From contig NZ_CP012841.1 in assembly GCF_002073915.1 (NCBI RefSeq), positions 440,904 to 504,903 on the forward strand: a stretch of DNA of 64,000 bases. The letters run 5' to 3'. Origin of the DNA: Candidatus Riesia pediculicola (GTDB lineage Bacteria > Pseudomonadota > Gammaproteobacteria > Enterobacterales > Enterobacteriaceae). This document shows positions 29,951 to 39,635 of the stretch, piece by piece (the stretch's first letter is position 1; the number at the start of each line of letters is the position of its first letter). The notes under the pieces were generated by a model, which saw only the letters and a list, made by a program, of their open reading frames with translations, did not search any database and had not been told where the DNA came from. Made by a program: the position numbers and the translations under genes.

Positions 29951-31063
29951 ATGAAAGAAATAATTCCCGGTAGATCATTAATTGAATTAAGATCTTTAAC
30001 GAAATCTTTTAAGGGAAAGCAGGTAATTTCTCAATTTAATTTAAAAATAAAAAATGGTCAGTTTTTGGCTATATTAGGACCTTCTGGATGTGGAAAAAGT
30101 ACCATATTGAGATTGATTGCTGGATTGGAAATTGCAGATCAAGGACGTATTTTTTTAGATGGTCAAGATATAACTACTGTTCCTCCTTCAAAAAGAAATG
30201 TAAACATAGTTTTTCAAAACTATGCCTTATTTCCACATATGTCTGTATTCGAGAATATTGCTTTCGGATTAAAAATCAAAAAGCAGTCTTCTTCGGTTGT
30301 ATCGGAAAAAGTAGAAAATATTTTAGAGATCATGCAAATTCAGAAGTTAAAGAATAGGTATCCTAATAAACTTTCTGGAGGACAACAACAAAGAGTAGCA
30401 ATTGCTAGAGCAATGATTAATCAACCTAAAGCTCTTCTTTTGGATGAGTCTTTATCTGCATTAGATTATAGTTTAAAAAAAAAGATGCAGAAAGAGTTGA
30501 AAAGATTACAAAGACAATCTGGAATTACGTTTATCTATGTTACTCATAATCAAGAAGAAGCATTTTCTATGTCAGATAGAATACTAATTATGAAGGAAGG
30601 AAGATTAGAACAATATGCATCTCCAGAAGAAATATACAAAAATCCTAAGAATCTATTTGTTGCAAAGTTTGTTGGTGAAATTAATATCCTAGATGCTACT
30701 GTTGTATATCGAATTGAAGAAAAGAAAGCTAGAGTGAATTGTGAAGGACTATATTATGATATAAGCACTAAGTTTCCGACTTATCAAGGACAAAAGCTTA
30801 AAATATTATTACGTCCTGAAGATTTAAAAATTAAGAAGATTAAAAAAATAAAATTTGAAAATAAGCAATTAATTGGCTTTATTAGAGAAAGAATTTATAA
30901 AGGTATGATCGTTGATACAGAGATAGAAATTAAGAATGGAAAAAGAATTAAAGTAAGTGAGATTTCTAGTCAGTTGAAAGGAGAGAGGAATTATTTATTA
31001 AATCAAAAAATTGAAATTAAATGGAAAGAAAATTCGGAGATTATTTTTTTTGATGAATCGTAA
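29951..31063 (+). CDS. potA: Spermidine/putrescine ABC transporter ATP-binding protein
   Basis: ATPase of the polyamine importer. The protein has 370 residues (378 in E. coli). Walker A is GPSGCGKST near residue 44, the Q loop FQNYALFP, the ABC signature LSGGQQQRVAIARA, Walker B LLLDESLSALD and the switch His is in VTHNQEEA. The C-terminal TOBE-like regulatory domain has ILLRPEDLKI. All catalytic motifs are intact. It overlaps the preferred potB start by 11 bases. It is the first gene of potABCD, in the same order as E. coli. Confidence 0.97.
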   Translation: MKEIIPGRSLIELRSLTKSFKGKQVISQFNLKIKNGQFLAILGPSGCGKSTILRLIAGLEIADQGRIFLDGQDITTVPPSKRNVNIVFQNYALFPHMSVFENIAFGLKIKKQSSSVVSEKVENILEIMQIQKLKNRYPNKLSGGQQQRVAIARAMINQPKALLLDESLSALDYSLKKKMQKELKRLQRQSGITFIYVTHNQEEAFSMSDRILIMKEGRLEQYASPEEIYKNPKNLFVAKFVGEINILDATVVYRIEEKKARVNCEGLYYDISTKFPTYQGQKLKILLRPEDLKIKKIKKIKFENKQLIGFIRERIYKGMIVDTEIEIKNGKRIKVSEISSQLKGERNYLLNQKIEIKWKENSEIIFFDES

Positions 31064-31910
31064 TTACTATAGTTTTCGAAATATCATAATTTCCTTTGTA
31101 TTACTTTGGTTGTCTACTTTTGTACTTTTTCCAAGTATATTGGTCTTCATAACGAGTTTTCTAACCAAAGATGGTCAAAAAATTTTCGATTTTCGTTTAA
31201 CTTTTGAAAATTATACAAAATTATTTGACCCAATGTTTAAAGAAGCTTTTTTACAATCTCTTTCAACTTCAATAATTTCTACCTCATTTTGTCTGATCGT
31301 TAGTTATCCTTTTGCATTTTGTCTATGTTGTGTTCCAGAGAAAATTCAAAAATTAATGTTATTTTTAATAGTTATGCCTTTTTGTATAAGTTCTCTTGTT
31401 CGAATTTATGGATTAAAAACTTTCTTAAGCAAAAATGGATATCTTAACGATTTTCTAATTTGGTCAAAAATAATTAGCAAACCAATCAAAATTTTATATA
31501 CAAAAAAAGCTGTGATAATTGGATTGGTTTATATATTTGTTCCATTTATGATCATACCAATTTATATGAGTTTTAAAAAAATAAATTATTCTTTAATTGA
31601 AGCAGCAAGAGATCTTGGAGCAAATAAATACCAAATTTTCATCAAGGTGATATTTCCATTAACTCTTCCTGATATTGTATATAGTTTTTTACTCGTTTTT
31701 TTATCTTCAATAAGTTTATTCTATATTTCTGATCTTATGGGTGGATCAAAAAGTTTGTTGATTGGAAACATTATTAAAAGTCAATTTTTAAACTTGGGAG
31801 ATTGGCCATTTGGTTCAGCTACAAGTATAGTATTAATCATTTTTACAAGTCTATTACTTTATTTTTATTACATCATTTCATGTTTAATAAAAAGAAAAGC
31901 GGGTAGATGA
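31053..31910 (+). CDS. potB: Spermidine/putrescine ABC transporter permease PotB
   Basis: One of the two membrane channel subunits. From the ATG at 31053 the protein has 285 residues (275 in E. coli), with about six hydrophobic helices. The EAA loop that docks on PotA is EAARDLGANKYQIFIKVIFP near residues 180-200. VRIYGLKTFLS and DWPFGSATS match PotB. An upstream in-frame start at 31011 would lie deeper inside potA and is less likely. potC begins 3 bases after its stop. Confidence 0.95.
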   Translation: MNRNYYSFRNIIISFVLLWLSTFVLFPSILVFITSFLTKDGQKIFDFRLTFENYTKLFDPMFKEAFLQSLSTSIISTSFCLIVSYPFAFCLCCVPEKIQKLMLFLIVMPFCISSLVRIYGLKTFLSKNGYLNDFLIWSKIISKPIKILYTKKAVIIGLVYIFVPFMIIPIYMSFKKINYSLIEAARDLGANKYQIFIKVIFPLTLPDIVYSFLLVFLSSISLFYISDLMGGSKSLLIGNIIKSQFLNLGDWPFGSATSIVLIIFTSLLLYFYYIISCLIKRKAGR

Positions 31911-31913
31911 AAT

Positions 31914-32711
31914 ATGATTATTCGTTTTTTAAGGAATTTTCTTATCCTTTCTGTGTACTTTTACCTCTATATTCCCATAATTATCTTAATAATCGACTCT
32001 TTTCATTTTTACAAACTTGGTAGCTCTCTCAAAGAAATTAATATTAGTAAATACGAATTATTGTTGAAAAATGATTCTTTAATGCAAGCTGCATTAAATT
32101 CCATAACAATTTCTTTTTTATCTGCAAGCATAACTACAATAATAGGATTTTTAATTTCTCTCTCCCTTTTAAGATATAGCCTTAAAAGTAAATTTTTTAT
32201 ATATTGTATGCTTTTTATTGTTTCTGTTTCTCCAGATATAGTAATGGCAATCTCTTTATTATTTTTATTCAAATTTATAAGAATTCCATTAGGATTCTTT
32301 TCTTTATTATTATCTCATATTACTTTTTGTTTACCATTTTCAGTAATCAATACTTATTCTAAGATGAAAAAGTTCGATATAAACTTGTTAGAAGCAGCTG
32401 AAGATCTTGGAGCTAGTGAGTTTTTAATTTTGCGATATATCATTCTTCCATTATCGATTCCAGCAATAGTATCTAGTTGGCTATTAACTTTTATTGTTTC
32501 GATAGATGACGTCACTATTTCTTCATTTGTTACTGGACCAAGATATGAAATACTTCCTTTAAAAATTTATTCTATGGTAAAAGTAGGAATATCTTCAGAA
32601 ATTAATGAAATTTCAATACTTCTTCTTTTATTCTTTATGTTTTGCTTTTTATTGGTTCATGGATTATGGAAGATTTTCAAAAAAAATAAGAGAAAGAGAT
32701 TAATAGTATAA
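31914..32711 (+). CDS. potC: Spermidine/putrescine ABC transporter permease PotC
   Basis: Second channel subunit of the polyamine importer. The protein has 265 residues (264 in E. coli), with about six membrane helices. The EAA loop is EAAEDLGASEFLILRYIILP. SIDDVTISSFVTGP is the conserved segment that marks PotC. It follows potB at 3 bases. In E. coli potC is tightly followed by potD; here 125 bases with a strong stem-loop structure intervene. Confidence 0.95.
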   Translation: MIIRFLRNFLILSVYFYLYIPIIILIIDSFHFYKLGSSLKEINISKYELLLKNDSLMQAALNSITISFLSASITTIIGFLISLSLLRYSLKSKFFIYCMLFIVSVSPDIVMAISLLFLFKFIRIPLGFFSLLLSHITFCLPFSVINTYSKMKKFDINLLEAAEDLGASEFLILRYIILPLSIPAIVSSWLLTFIVSIDDVTISSFVTGPRYEILPLKIYSMVKVGISSEINEISILLLLFFMFCFLLVHGLWKIFKKNKRKRLIV

Positions 32712-32731
32712 AATCGAGATGATTTTAACTT

Positions 32732-32817
32732 TCAGATTTTTTTTGAATTGATATAAGAAATGATTTTTTATGTTTTTAATAAATCAATTCTAGAACTATA
32801 GTAAATCTGATTTTTTT
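32732..32817 (+). terminator. Nested stem-loop plus T-run between potC and potD
   Basis: Outer repeat TCAGATTT (32732-32739) and AAATCTGA (32803-32810) encloses a second perfect repeat, GAATTGAT (32745-32752) and ATCAATTC (32783-32790). Seven T follow at 32811-32817, only 19 bases before the potD start. It looks like an intrinsic terminator or attenuator, or a 3' end stabiliser of potABC mRNA that would set the ratio of PotD to the membrane subunits. Confidence 0.45.
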
Positions 32818-32836
32818 AATAAGAAGAGGTTGGAAC

Positions 32837-33886
32837 ATGAAAAAGTACATTTTTTGTCTTTTTTTAATCAAGATATTTTTTTTTGGACCTTTTGTTCTTT
32901 CAAAACCAAAACAAGAGACTTTATATTTTTATAATTGGTCCGAATACACACCTTCTTGGTTATTGAATCAATTTACTAAGGAGACTGGAATTAAAGTTAT
33001 ATGTTCTACGTACGAGTCAAATGAAAGTATGTATAGTAAATTAAAAGCTAATTTTCAAGAATCTTATGACATCATCGTTCCTTCGAGTTATTTTATAGAA
33101 AAAATGAAACAGGAAGGTATGCTTCAAAAAATAGATAAAACTAAATTAAAACATTTTCATAATTTGGATCCAAAATGGTTAAAAAAATCCTTTGATCCTG
33201 AAAATGACTATTCTATTCCATATATATGGGGAGCTACAGGGATTGGTGTTAATAAAAAACTTCTTTCGAGTAAGTCAAACATTTCTTCTTGGTCAGATTT
33301 ATGGAAACCTGAATTTAAAGGATCTGTTCTTTTAATCGATGATGCTAGAGAGATATTCCAAATGACTTTAATCAAACTTGGATATTCTGGAAATACTAAA
33401 GATTCCAATTTGATTCGAATAGCTTATGAAGAACTCAGAAAGTTAATGCCAAATGTAACAGCTTTCAATTCAGATAATCCGGCTATGCCTTTCCTACAAG
33501 GTGAAGCTGATCTCGGAATGTTATGGAATGGATCTTCTTTTGTAGCTAAAAGAATGGGGTTTCCAATTGATTTCGTTTGGCCGAAAGAAGGAGGAATTTT
33601 TTGGATGGATAATTTGGCTATTCCATCAAATGCAAAAAATGTAGAAGGTGCAATTAAGCTAATTGATTTTTTATTAAGGCCTGAAATAGCCGCGGAAGTC
33701 TCTAAACAAATTGGATATCCAACACCTAATTTAGGAGCAAAAAAACTTCTTCCAAAATCTATAACAAATGATAAAACTTTATATCCAGACGAAGATGTAA
33801 TTAAAAAAGGAGAATGGCAAAAGAATGTTGAAAAATCAAATATATTGTATGAAAAATATTTCCAAAAATTAAAAATTGAAAGATAA
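32837..33886 (+). CDS. potD: Spermidine/putrescine-binding periplasmic protein PotD
   Basis: Periplasmic receptor that delivers polyamine to PotBC. The protein has 349 residues (348 in E. coli). Residues 1-22 form a signal peptide (Lys-Lys then a hydrophobic core ending near VLSKP). YFYNWSEYTP, DIIVPSSYF, YIWGATGIGVN and WPKEGGIFWMDNLAIP contain the aromatic and acidic residues that bind polyamine in the family (Trp, Tyr and Asp). A ribosome-binding site AGAGG lies about 10 bases before the ATG. The gene is separated from potC by a stem-loop. Confidence 0.97.
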   Translation: MKKYIFCLFLIKIFFFGPFVLSKPKQETLYFYNWSEYTPSWLLNQFTKETGIKVICSTYESNESMYSKLKANFQESYDIIVPSSYFIEKMKQEGMLQKIDKTKLKHFHNLDPKWLKKSFDPENDYSIPYIWGATGIGVNKKLLSSKSNISSWSDLWKPEFKGSVLLIDDAREIFQMTLIKLGYSGNTKDSNLIRIAYEELRKLMPNVTAFNSDNPAMPFLQGEADLGMLWNGSSFVAKRMGFPIDFVWPKEGGIFWMDNLAIPSNAKNVEGAIKLIDFLLRPEIAAEVSKQIGYPTPNLGAKKLLPKSITNDKTLYPDEDVIKKGEWQKNVEKSNILYEKYFQKLKIER

Positions 33887-33950
33887 AATGGAGTTTTTTT
33901 GAAAAAATATTGATTTTCTTTTCATTTGAATATTTTTTTTAATTCAATTT

Positions 33951-34023
33951 CGTTCTCTACAGGATTCGAACCCGTAACTAACCGTTAGGAACGGTTTATT
34001 ATATCCAGTTTAACTAAGAGAAC
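33951..34023 (-). tRNA. argW: tRNA-Arg(CCU)
   Basis: A 73-base tRNA. The acceptor stem GTTCTCT pairs perfectly with AGAGAAC, the anticodon stem AACCG/CGGTT surrounds loop TTCCTAA with anticodon CCT, and the T loop is TTCGAAT. The discriminator is G and no CCA is encoded. argW of E. coli has the same anticodon. Confidence 0.95.
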
Positions 34024-34518
34024 TGTCAAATTTTTCTTAATCTATTTTCTCAATTGGTAAATCTTTACTTGGAGATATGATCCGATTTCGTACAGAAATT
34101 AAATTTGAGTAACCTAATCAATCTTCTCGAATTGATTTTCAAAAATTAAATCGTTAAAATATTTTTCCCATGTGAAAATTTTTTTTTAATTTTTCTGGAT
34201 AATCTATTAATAGTTTTTGTAAAAGTTTTTATATGAATCAGAGAAAAACTGTCATTTTAAAAGAAATCTAAAAAGACTTTTGATAAAAAAATTACCAAAT
34301 GAAATCGAGATGTTTTTAGTATATTTTTTTAATATTTTATGTCAACTGGTATCTTTCATTAAAATTTTTTTTGAATTGAAATATTTGAAATTAAAAAATA
34401 TTTTGTAATTTTTTATATAAATCAAGTTTTAAAATTTTTAAGAAAAAGTTAGACATTTCTTATTTTAAAATTTAAGTATTTTGAAAAAGACTTTCGGTTA
34501 ATTCTCTCGAAGAGTATT
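34024..34518. other. Gene-free stretch between tRNA-Arg and prmB
   Basis: About 500 A+T-rich bases with stops in all frames. Nothing is recognised. It should contain the promoters of tRNA-Arg (minus strand) and prmB (plus strand). Confidence 0.5.
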
Positions 34519-35441
34519 ATGAAAAATAAGTATCAAAACATAAATAATGAAATACTAGAGATGTGCACTATCAAAGATGTGCTCAGATTGATGGTGACCA
34601 AACTTAATGATTCAGATGTTTGCTACGGACAAGGAACAGATAATTCATTCGATGAAGCTGTGTATCTTCTATTTTCCACAATTAAATTATCAACCGATGT
34701 TCCAGAGATTTTTTTGTCTTCTCGTTTAACTCGTTCAGAAAAAAAGAAAATTGCAGAAGTTTTGATTTCAAGAATATTCGATAGAATACCCTCAGCCTAC
34801 TTAACTAATGTAATCTGGTTTTGTGAACACGAGCTTTATGTAGATGAAAGAGTATTCATTCCAAGATCCCCTATCTCAGAATTGATTGATAATAATTTTG
34901 AATCTATTATAAACGTGGAACCAAAGAAAATTTTAGATCTTTGTACTGGAAGTGGATGTATAGCCATTTCTTGCGCACACATCTTTAAAAATTCGGAAAT
35001 AGAAGCATCGGATATCTCTAGAGAGGCGTTGGAGGTTGCTCGGAAAAATATAGAGTTGCATTCTCTTTCTGAAAGAATATTTTGATTCATTCCGATCTAT
35101 TTACTAGCATTCCACCAAAGAAATATGATCTTATTATTACAAATCCTCCTTATGTCGATCAAAAAACATTGGGAATGTTGCCAAAAGAATATCAAATGGA
35201 ACCAGTTATTTCTTTAAGAGCTGGAGAAGATGGTTTGAAATTTATAAAAAAGATACTACGATATTCTTCTTATTTTTTGAACGAGAATGGACTGTTAATA
35301 TGTGAAGTTGGCGAAAATATAATGAATTTGTTCAGTCGTTTTCCAAAGGTTAATTTTAAAATTTTAAAATTAAAAAATAAAGGAAAAGGAGTGTTCTGTA
35401 TTGGAAAGAGACAGATTTTTGAAAACCAAAAATTTTTTTAA
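34519..35441 (+). pseudogene. prmB: PrmB, ribosomal protein L3 glutamine methyltransferase, one frameshift
   Basis: PrmB methylates a glutamine of ribosomal protein L3. The two halves together match the 310-residue E. coli protein throughout. Codons from 34519 read CYGQGTDNSFDEAV, VDERVFIPRSPI and LDLCTGSGCIAI (SAM motif I), then stop at TGA 35083-35085. The rest, with the catalytic NPPYVD, continues in the next frame from 35082. One T is missing in TTTT at 35080-35083; with five T the frame reads through. The stop overlaps a TTG (TTGA), so a split, coupled pair is conceivable. Otherwise it is a recent pseudogene or a sequencing error. Both halves remain well conserved, so any loss is young. 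It sits next to aroC as in E. coli. Confidence 0.85.
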
Positions 35442-35492
35442 AATTGTTTAGAAATGTCATAAAAGAAATTAAAAAAAATCGGAGTTCAAATA

Positions 35493-36560
35493 ATGACTGG
35501 AAATTCAATTGGAAAGATCTTTCGTGTTACTACATTTGGTGAGTCTCATGGGATAGCCATGGGATGCATCTTAGATGGAGTTCCTCCTGGAATACAAATT
35601 TCAGAAGAAGACTTAAGAATTGATTTAGATCGAAGAAAACCTGAAATAATCTCTGAAGAAGGAATCAGTCAAAGAAGCGAGCCTGATGAAGTGAAAATAA
35701 TTTCTGGAGTGTTTGAGGGGGTAACAACTGGTAATCCCATTGGAATGTTCTTGAAAAATTACGATCAAAAACCTAAAGATTACAAAAGTTTCAAAAATAT
35801 TTTTAGACCTGGACATGCTGATTATACTTATCAGAAAAAGTATGGAGTTAGAGATTATAGAGGAGGAGGAAGATCTTCTGCTAGAGAGACCGCCATGTGG
35901 GTAGCCGCAGGTTCGATCGCAAAAAAATATTTAAAAAAAGAATTGGGAGTGGTTATACAAGCTTATCTAAGTCAGGTCGGAAAAATTTCTCCTAAATTAA
36001 AAGAATGGGGTGAAATTTCTAAAAAAAATTTTTTTTGTCCAGACAGCTCGATGGTTTTGAAACTAAAAAAATTATTTTCTTCTTTAAAGAAGAAAGGTGA
36101 TTCCATAGGATCAAAGGTTACTGTACTTGGTCGGAACATTCCTTCAGGTTTAGGAGAACCTGTTTTTCACAAAATTAATGCTGATATCGGTCATGCAATG
36201 ATGAATATTAATGGAGTAAAAGCTATAGAGATAGGAGATGGCGTCAAAGTTGTCGAGATGAAAGGAAGTCAAAACAGAGATGAAATGGTAAAAAATCATC
36301 TTTTTCTTACCAATCATTCTGGCGGAATTCTCGGAGGAATCACTACTGGACAAGATATAGTAGTACATGTTTCATTTAAACCAAGTTCTAGCATTAAGAT
36401 TCCATGTACAACGATTAACCATCTTGGAGAAGAAACCACTATTTCTGTTTCAGGAAGACACGATATTTGTATTGGAATTAGGGCAGTTCCTGTAGTAGAA
36501 GCAATGTTAGCTATTATTTTAACCGATCATTTCTTGATTCATCGAGGAAGATGTACGTGA
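35493..36560 (+). CDS. aroC: Chorismate synthase
   Basis: Last step of the shikimate pathway: converts EPSP to chorismate using reduced FMN. The protein has 355 residues (361 in E. coli). The signatures [39 protein letters not shown] and [13 protein letters not shown] are all present. Chorismate could serve aromatic amino acids, folate or ubiquinone; folC, ubiX and ubiA in this window suit the last two. It lies 51 bases after prmB in the enterobacterial order. Confidence 0.97.
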   Translation: MTGNSIGKIFRVTTFGESHGIAMGCILDGVPPGIQISEEDLRIDLDRRKPEIISEEGISQRSEPDEVKIISGVFEGVTTGNPIGMFLKNYDQKPKDYKSFKNIFRPGHADYTYQKKYGVRDYRGGGRSSARETAMWVAAGSIAKKYLKKELGVVIQAYLSQVGKISPKLKEWGEISKKNFFCPDSSMVLKLKKLFSSLKKKGDSIGSKVTVLGRNIPSGLGEPVFHKINADIGHAMMNINGVKAIEIGDGVKVVEMKGSQNRDEMVKNHLFLTNHSGGILGGITTGQDIVVHVSFKPSSSIKIPCTTINHLGEETTISVSGRHDICIGIRAVPVVEAMLAIILTDHFLIHRGRCT

Positions 36561-36934
36561 CGAAATCTCTTTTTTTGAAAGACTTTCGATTGCTTCTTAA
36601 GAAGAAATATCAATAAACATGAAGAATTGGAATTTCTGATGTAAAAATGAATAAACTATTTTTCAAAGATATATTTTTATAAGGATATCAAATGCTTAAT
36701 GATTTGTTTTGTATGAAATAAATTTTGTATCCTTTCTTTTTTATATTTTTTCTAAAAGATAAAATTTCTTTCTATTTAGATCTGTTTTTTATTTTATATT
36801 ATTTTCTTTAGAAAATTTTTTGAGTTTTCTCATATTTTCTCAAAATAGAGTTTTGGCTGTTTTTTTCTGAATGAAATTCATAGAGTATTTTTTGAAATTA
36901 AATTAATTATGATCGTAGATAAGGTATATTTTTA
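36561..36934. other. Gene-free stretch between aroC and fabB
   Basis: About 370 bases without reading frames. A perfect palindrome CTTCTTAAGAAG at 36593-36604, about 30 bases after aroC, may act as a transcript end. In E. coli the genes mepA, yfcA, epmC and mnmC lie here; no trace of them is seen. Confidence 0.5.
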
Positions 36935-38179
36935 ATGAGAAGAGCAGTAATTACCGGAATTGGAATTATTTCAAGTATTGGTAACAATCAAAAAGAAGTT
37001 CTTCATTCTTTAAGATTTGGAAAATCTGGAATTCAATTTTCAGAAGAGTTTAAAAGTGCTGGATTAAGAAGTTGTGTTTGGGGGGGTATTAAAATTGATA
37101 GACAAAAAATTAGAAAGAAGATTCATAGAAAAGTGTTACGTTTCATGAGTGATTGTTCCATATACACTTACTTAGCTATGCAAGAAGCTATCCTAGATTC
37201 TCAACTTTCGCATGATCAGATTTCTCATATAAGAACAGGGATTGTGGTTGGTTCTGGAGGAGGATCGCCATATCATCAGGTAGCTGGTTCTGATATTATG
37301 AGGAAAAGAGGATTAAGGGGAATTGGACCTTATATGGTTACGAAAGCAATGGCATCTGGGATATCAGCTTGTTTAGCAGTTCCATTTAAAATCAAAGGTG
37401 TAAATTATTCAATTAGTTCTGCTTGTTCAACTTCAGCTCATTGTGTTGGACATGCTTTAGAATTAATTCAGTTGAATAAACAAGATATTGTTTTTGCGGG
37501 AGGAGGAGAAGAATTGAGTTGGCAATTGACTTGTGAGTTTGATGCGATGGGAGCTTTATCTACAAAATACAATCATATTCCAGAAAAAGCTTCTCGACCA
37601 TATGATGAAGGACGAGATGGATTTGTAATTTCCGGAGGTGGTGGAATCGTTGTAGTAGAAGAATTATTTCACGCATTGTCAAGAGGGGCTAATATATATG
37701 CAGAGATAACTGGATATGGAGCAACTTCAGATGGATATGATATGGTTTCCCCGTCAGGGGAAGGAGCGGAAAGGTGCATGAAGATGGCTTTACGCAACAA
37801 AAAGAAAGGTGCTATAGATTATCTTAACACGCATGGAACATCGACATTAATTGGAGATATAAAAGAATTAGACGCTATTCGAAAGGTCTTCGGGAAAAAT
37901 AACCTTCCTTTAATTTCTAGCACTAAATCGATAACTGGACATTCTTTAGGAGCTGCTGGAGTACATGAGATTATTTACAGCTTAATCATGTTGAAATACG
38001 GATTTGTTTCTCCGAGTATTAATATAGATGAACTTGATAAAAATGCAAAAGACATGAATATTGTTACAGAATATTTTGAAAAAGAGATGAACTCAGTTAT
38101 GTCGAATAGTTTTGGATTTGGAGGGACTAATGCATCTATCTTAATGGAAAAATATTCTTTTCCAACTATAGACAAATAA
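36935..38179 (+). CDS. fabB: 3-oxoacyl-ACP synthase I (FabB)
   Basis: Condensing enzyme that elongates acyl-ACP with malonyl-ACP and is needed for unsaturated fatty acids. The protein has 414 residues (406 in E. coli). The active-site Cys is in [10 protein letters not shown] near residue 165, and the catalytic His residues are in NTHGTST and [20 protein letters not shown] lies near the C-terminus. A good ribosome-binding AAGG lies before the ATG. It works with fabA and accD. It stands between aroC and pdxB as in E. coli, where flk lies between fabB and pdxB. Confidence 0.98.
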   Translation: MRRAVITGIGIISSIGNNQKEVLHSLRFGKSGIQFSEEFKSAGLRSCVWGGIKIDRQKIRKKIHRKVLRFMSDCSIYTYLAMQEAILDSQLSHDQISHIRTGIVVGSGGGSPYHQVAGSDIMRKRGLRGIGPYMVTKAMASGISACLAVPFKIKGVNYSISSACSTSAHCVGHALELIQLNKQDIVFAGGGEELSWQLTCEFDAMGALSTKYNHIPEKASRPYDEGRDGFVISGGGGIVVVEELFHALSRGANIYAEITGYGATSDGYDMVSPSGEGAERCMKMALRNKKKGAIDYLNTHGTSTLIGDIKELDAIRKVFGKNNLPLISSTKSITGHSLGAAGVHEIIYSLIMLKYGFVSPSINIDELDKNAKDMNIVTEYFEKEMNSVMSNSFGFGGTNASILMEKYSFPTIDK

Positions 38180-38330
38180 TAAATCAAAATGTTGGGGAAT
38201 TTCTTGAACTTTTATTTATAAAATAATTCTTGATTTTATCTTTTATTTTAGGGATTGAGGTTTTGAACTTCATGCAGGTTTTATTTGAGTTCTTGTGAAT
38301 TTTATATAAAATTTTTGAAAAATTGACGAA

Positions 38331-39467
38331 ATGTTAAAAATATTGGTGGACAAAAATATTCCTTATGCTTTGGAACTGTTCGGGAAATTCGGTGATGTAG
38401 ATTTTTTCGATAATCATAATGTTTTTGAAAAACTTTCAAAAGATGTAGAAATATTGATAGTTCGGTCGATTACCAAAGTAAATCGTTCTCTAATAGAAAA
38501 TACCAATATAAAATTTGTCGGAAGTGTAACGTCCGGAACGGATCATTTGGATAAAAAATGGATGAAAAAGAATGGAATTTTCTTTTGCGATGCGGGGGGA
38601 TGTAACGCAATTTCTGTTGTAGAGTACGTTATATCTGCATTATTATCTCAATTTGATCAAAAATTTTTTAAATTACAAGGAAAAACTTTTGGAATTATAG
38701 GATTTGGGAAAATTGGGAGTTTATTAAAACGTTATTTAAAATCTTTCGGAGTAAATACCATATTATATGATCCTTTTAGATCTGTCAATGAAGAAAAAGA
38801 TAAAAGAACACAGTGTATTTCTTTGGAAGATCTAATACAAAAATCTGATATTATTTCCTTGCATACATCTTTGGAAACTTCTTCATATCATTTGTTTAAC
38901 GAGAATGTTTTAGATGCTGTTGGAACAAACAAAATTTTGATTAATACTAGTAGAGGATCTGTTATAGATAATCGAGCACTCTCTAAATTATTTCGGAAAG
39001 GAAAAAAGATTAAAGTGATTTTAGACGTTTGGGAAAACGAACCGAATATTTCTCAATATCTTTTTGAAAAAGTTATGATTGGAACTCCACATATTGCTGG
39101 TTATTCAATAGAGTCTAAAATAAGAGGTGTAACGCAAATTTTTAAGAAGCTAAATAAATTTTTGAAGAAGAAATCAATAGAAATTTTGGAAGATAGACTT
39201 TTTCCAAAATCAAAGTTTAAAGAAATCTTTTTTACTGGATCAATCGATGAGAAGAATCTAAAAAATTTGATACATCTAGTCTATAATGCTAACGATGATA
39301 GTATCTTATGGAAGAGAATTTATGAAAGAAATAGGGAAATTTCTTTTGAATATATTCGAAACAATTACTCAATACGAAGAGAATGGTCTTCCATTATGGT
39401 AAATTGTGATGATGTCAATTCATTTAATTTACTAAAAAGAATTGGTTTTATCGTAAGGTATATTTAG
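38331..39467 (+). CDS. pdxB: Erythronate-4-phosphate dehydrogenase
   Basis: Second step of the DXP-dependent pathway to pyridoxal 5'-phosphate: oxidises 4-phosphoerythronate with NAD. The protein has 378 residues, as in E. coli. Residues 1-90 are the substrate domain with SVTSGTDHLD. The NAD Rossmann motif is GIIGFGKIGSLL, and the catalytic triad residues lie in NTSRGSVID, DVWENEPN and TPHIAGYS. The PdxB-specific C-terminal domain ends with IRREWSSIMVNCDD. Alr in this window is itself PLP dependent. The order pdxB-truA matches E. coli, less usg. Confidence 0.96.
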   Translation: MLKILVDKNIPYALELFGKFGDVDFFDNHNVFEKLSKDVEILIVRSITKVNRSLIENTNIKFVGSVTSGTDHLDKKWMKKNGIFFCDAGGCNAISVVEYVISALLSQFDQKFFKLQGKTFGIIGFGKIGSLLKRYLKSFGVNTILYDPFRSVNEEKDKRTQCISLEDLIQKSDIISLHTSLETSSYHLFNENVLDAVGTNKILINTSRGSVIDNRALSKLFRKGKKIKVILDVWENEPNISQYLFEKVMIGTPHIAGYSIESKIRGVTQIFKKLNKFLKKKSIEILEDRLFPKSKFKEIFFTGSIDEKNLKNLIHLVYNANDDSILWKRIYERNREISFEYIRNNYSIRREWSSIMVNCDDVNSFNLLKRIGFIVRYI

Positions 39468-39635
39468 GAAATATTTTGGATCGATTTGAAATGTTGTTTT
39501 TTTTAATAATTTTCTATCTTTTTGAATTTTAAAATATTCGAACTATTCTTATCGGATGAATTTCTATCCAATTGAAATTTTTCAAAGTATTTAACTAAAC
39601 TTTGGAAGATAATTTTCAAGTTTTTTTTTAAAATT

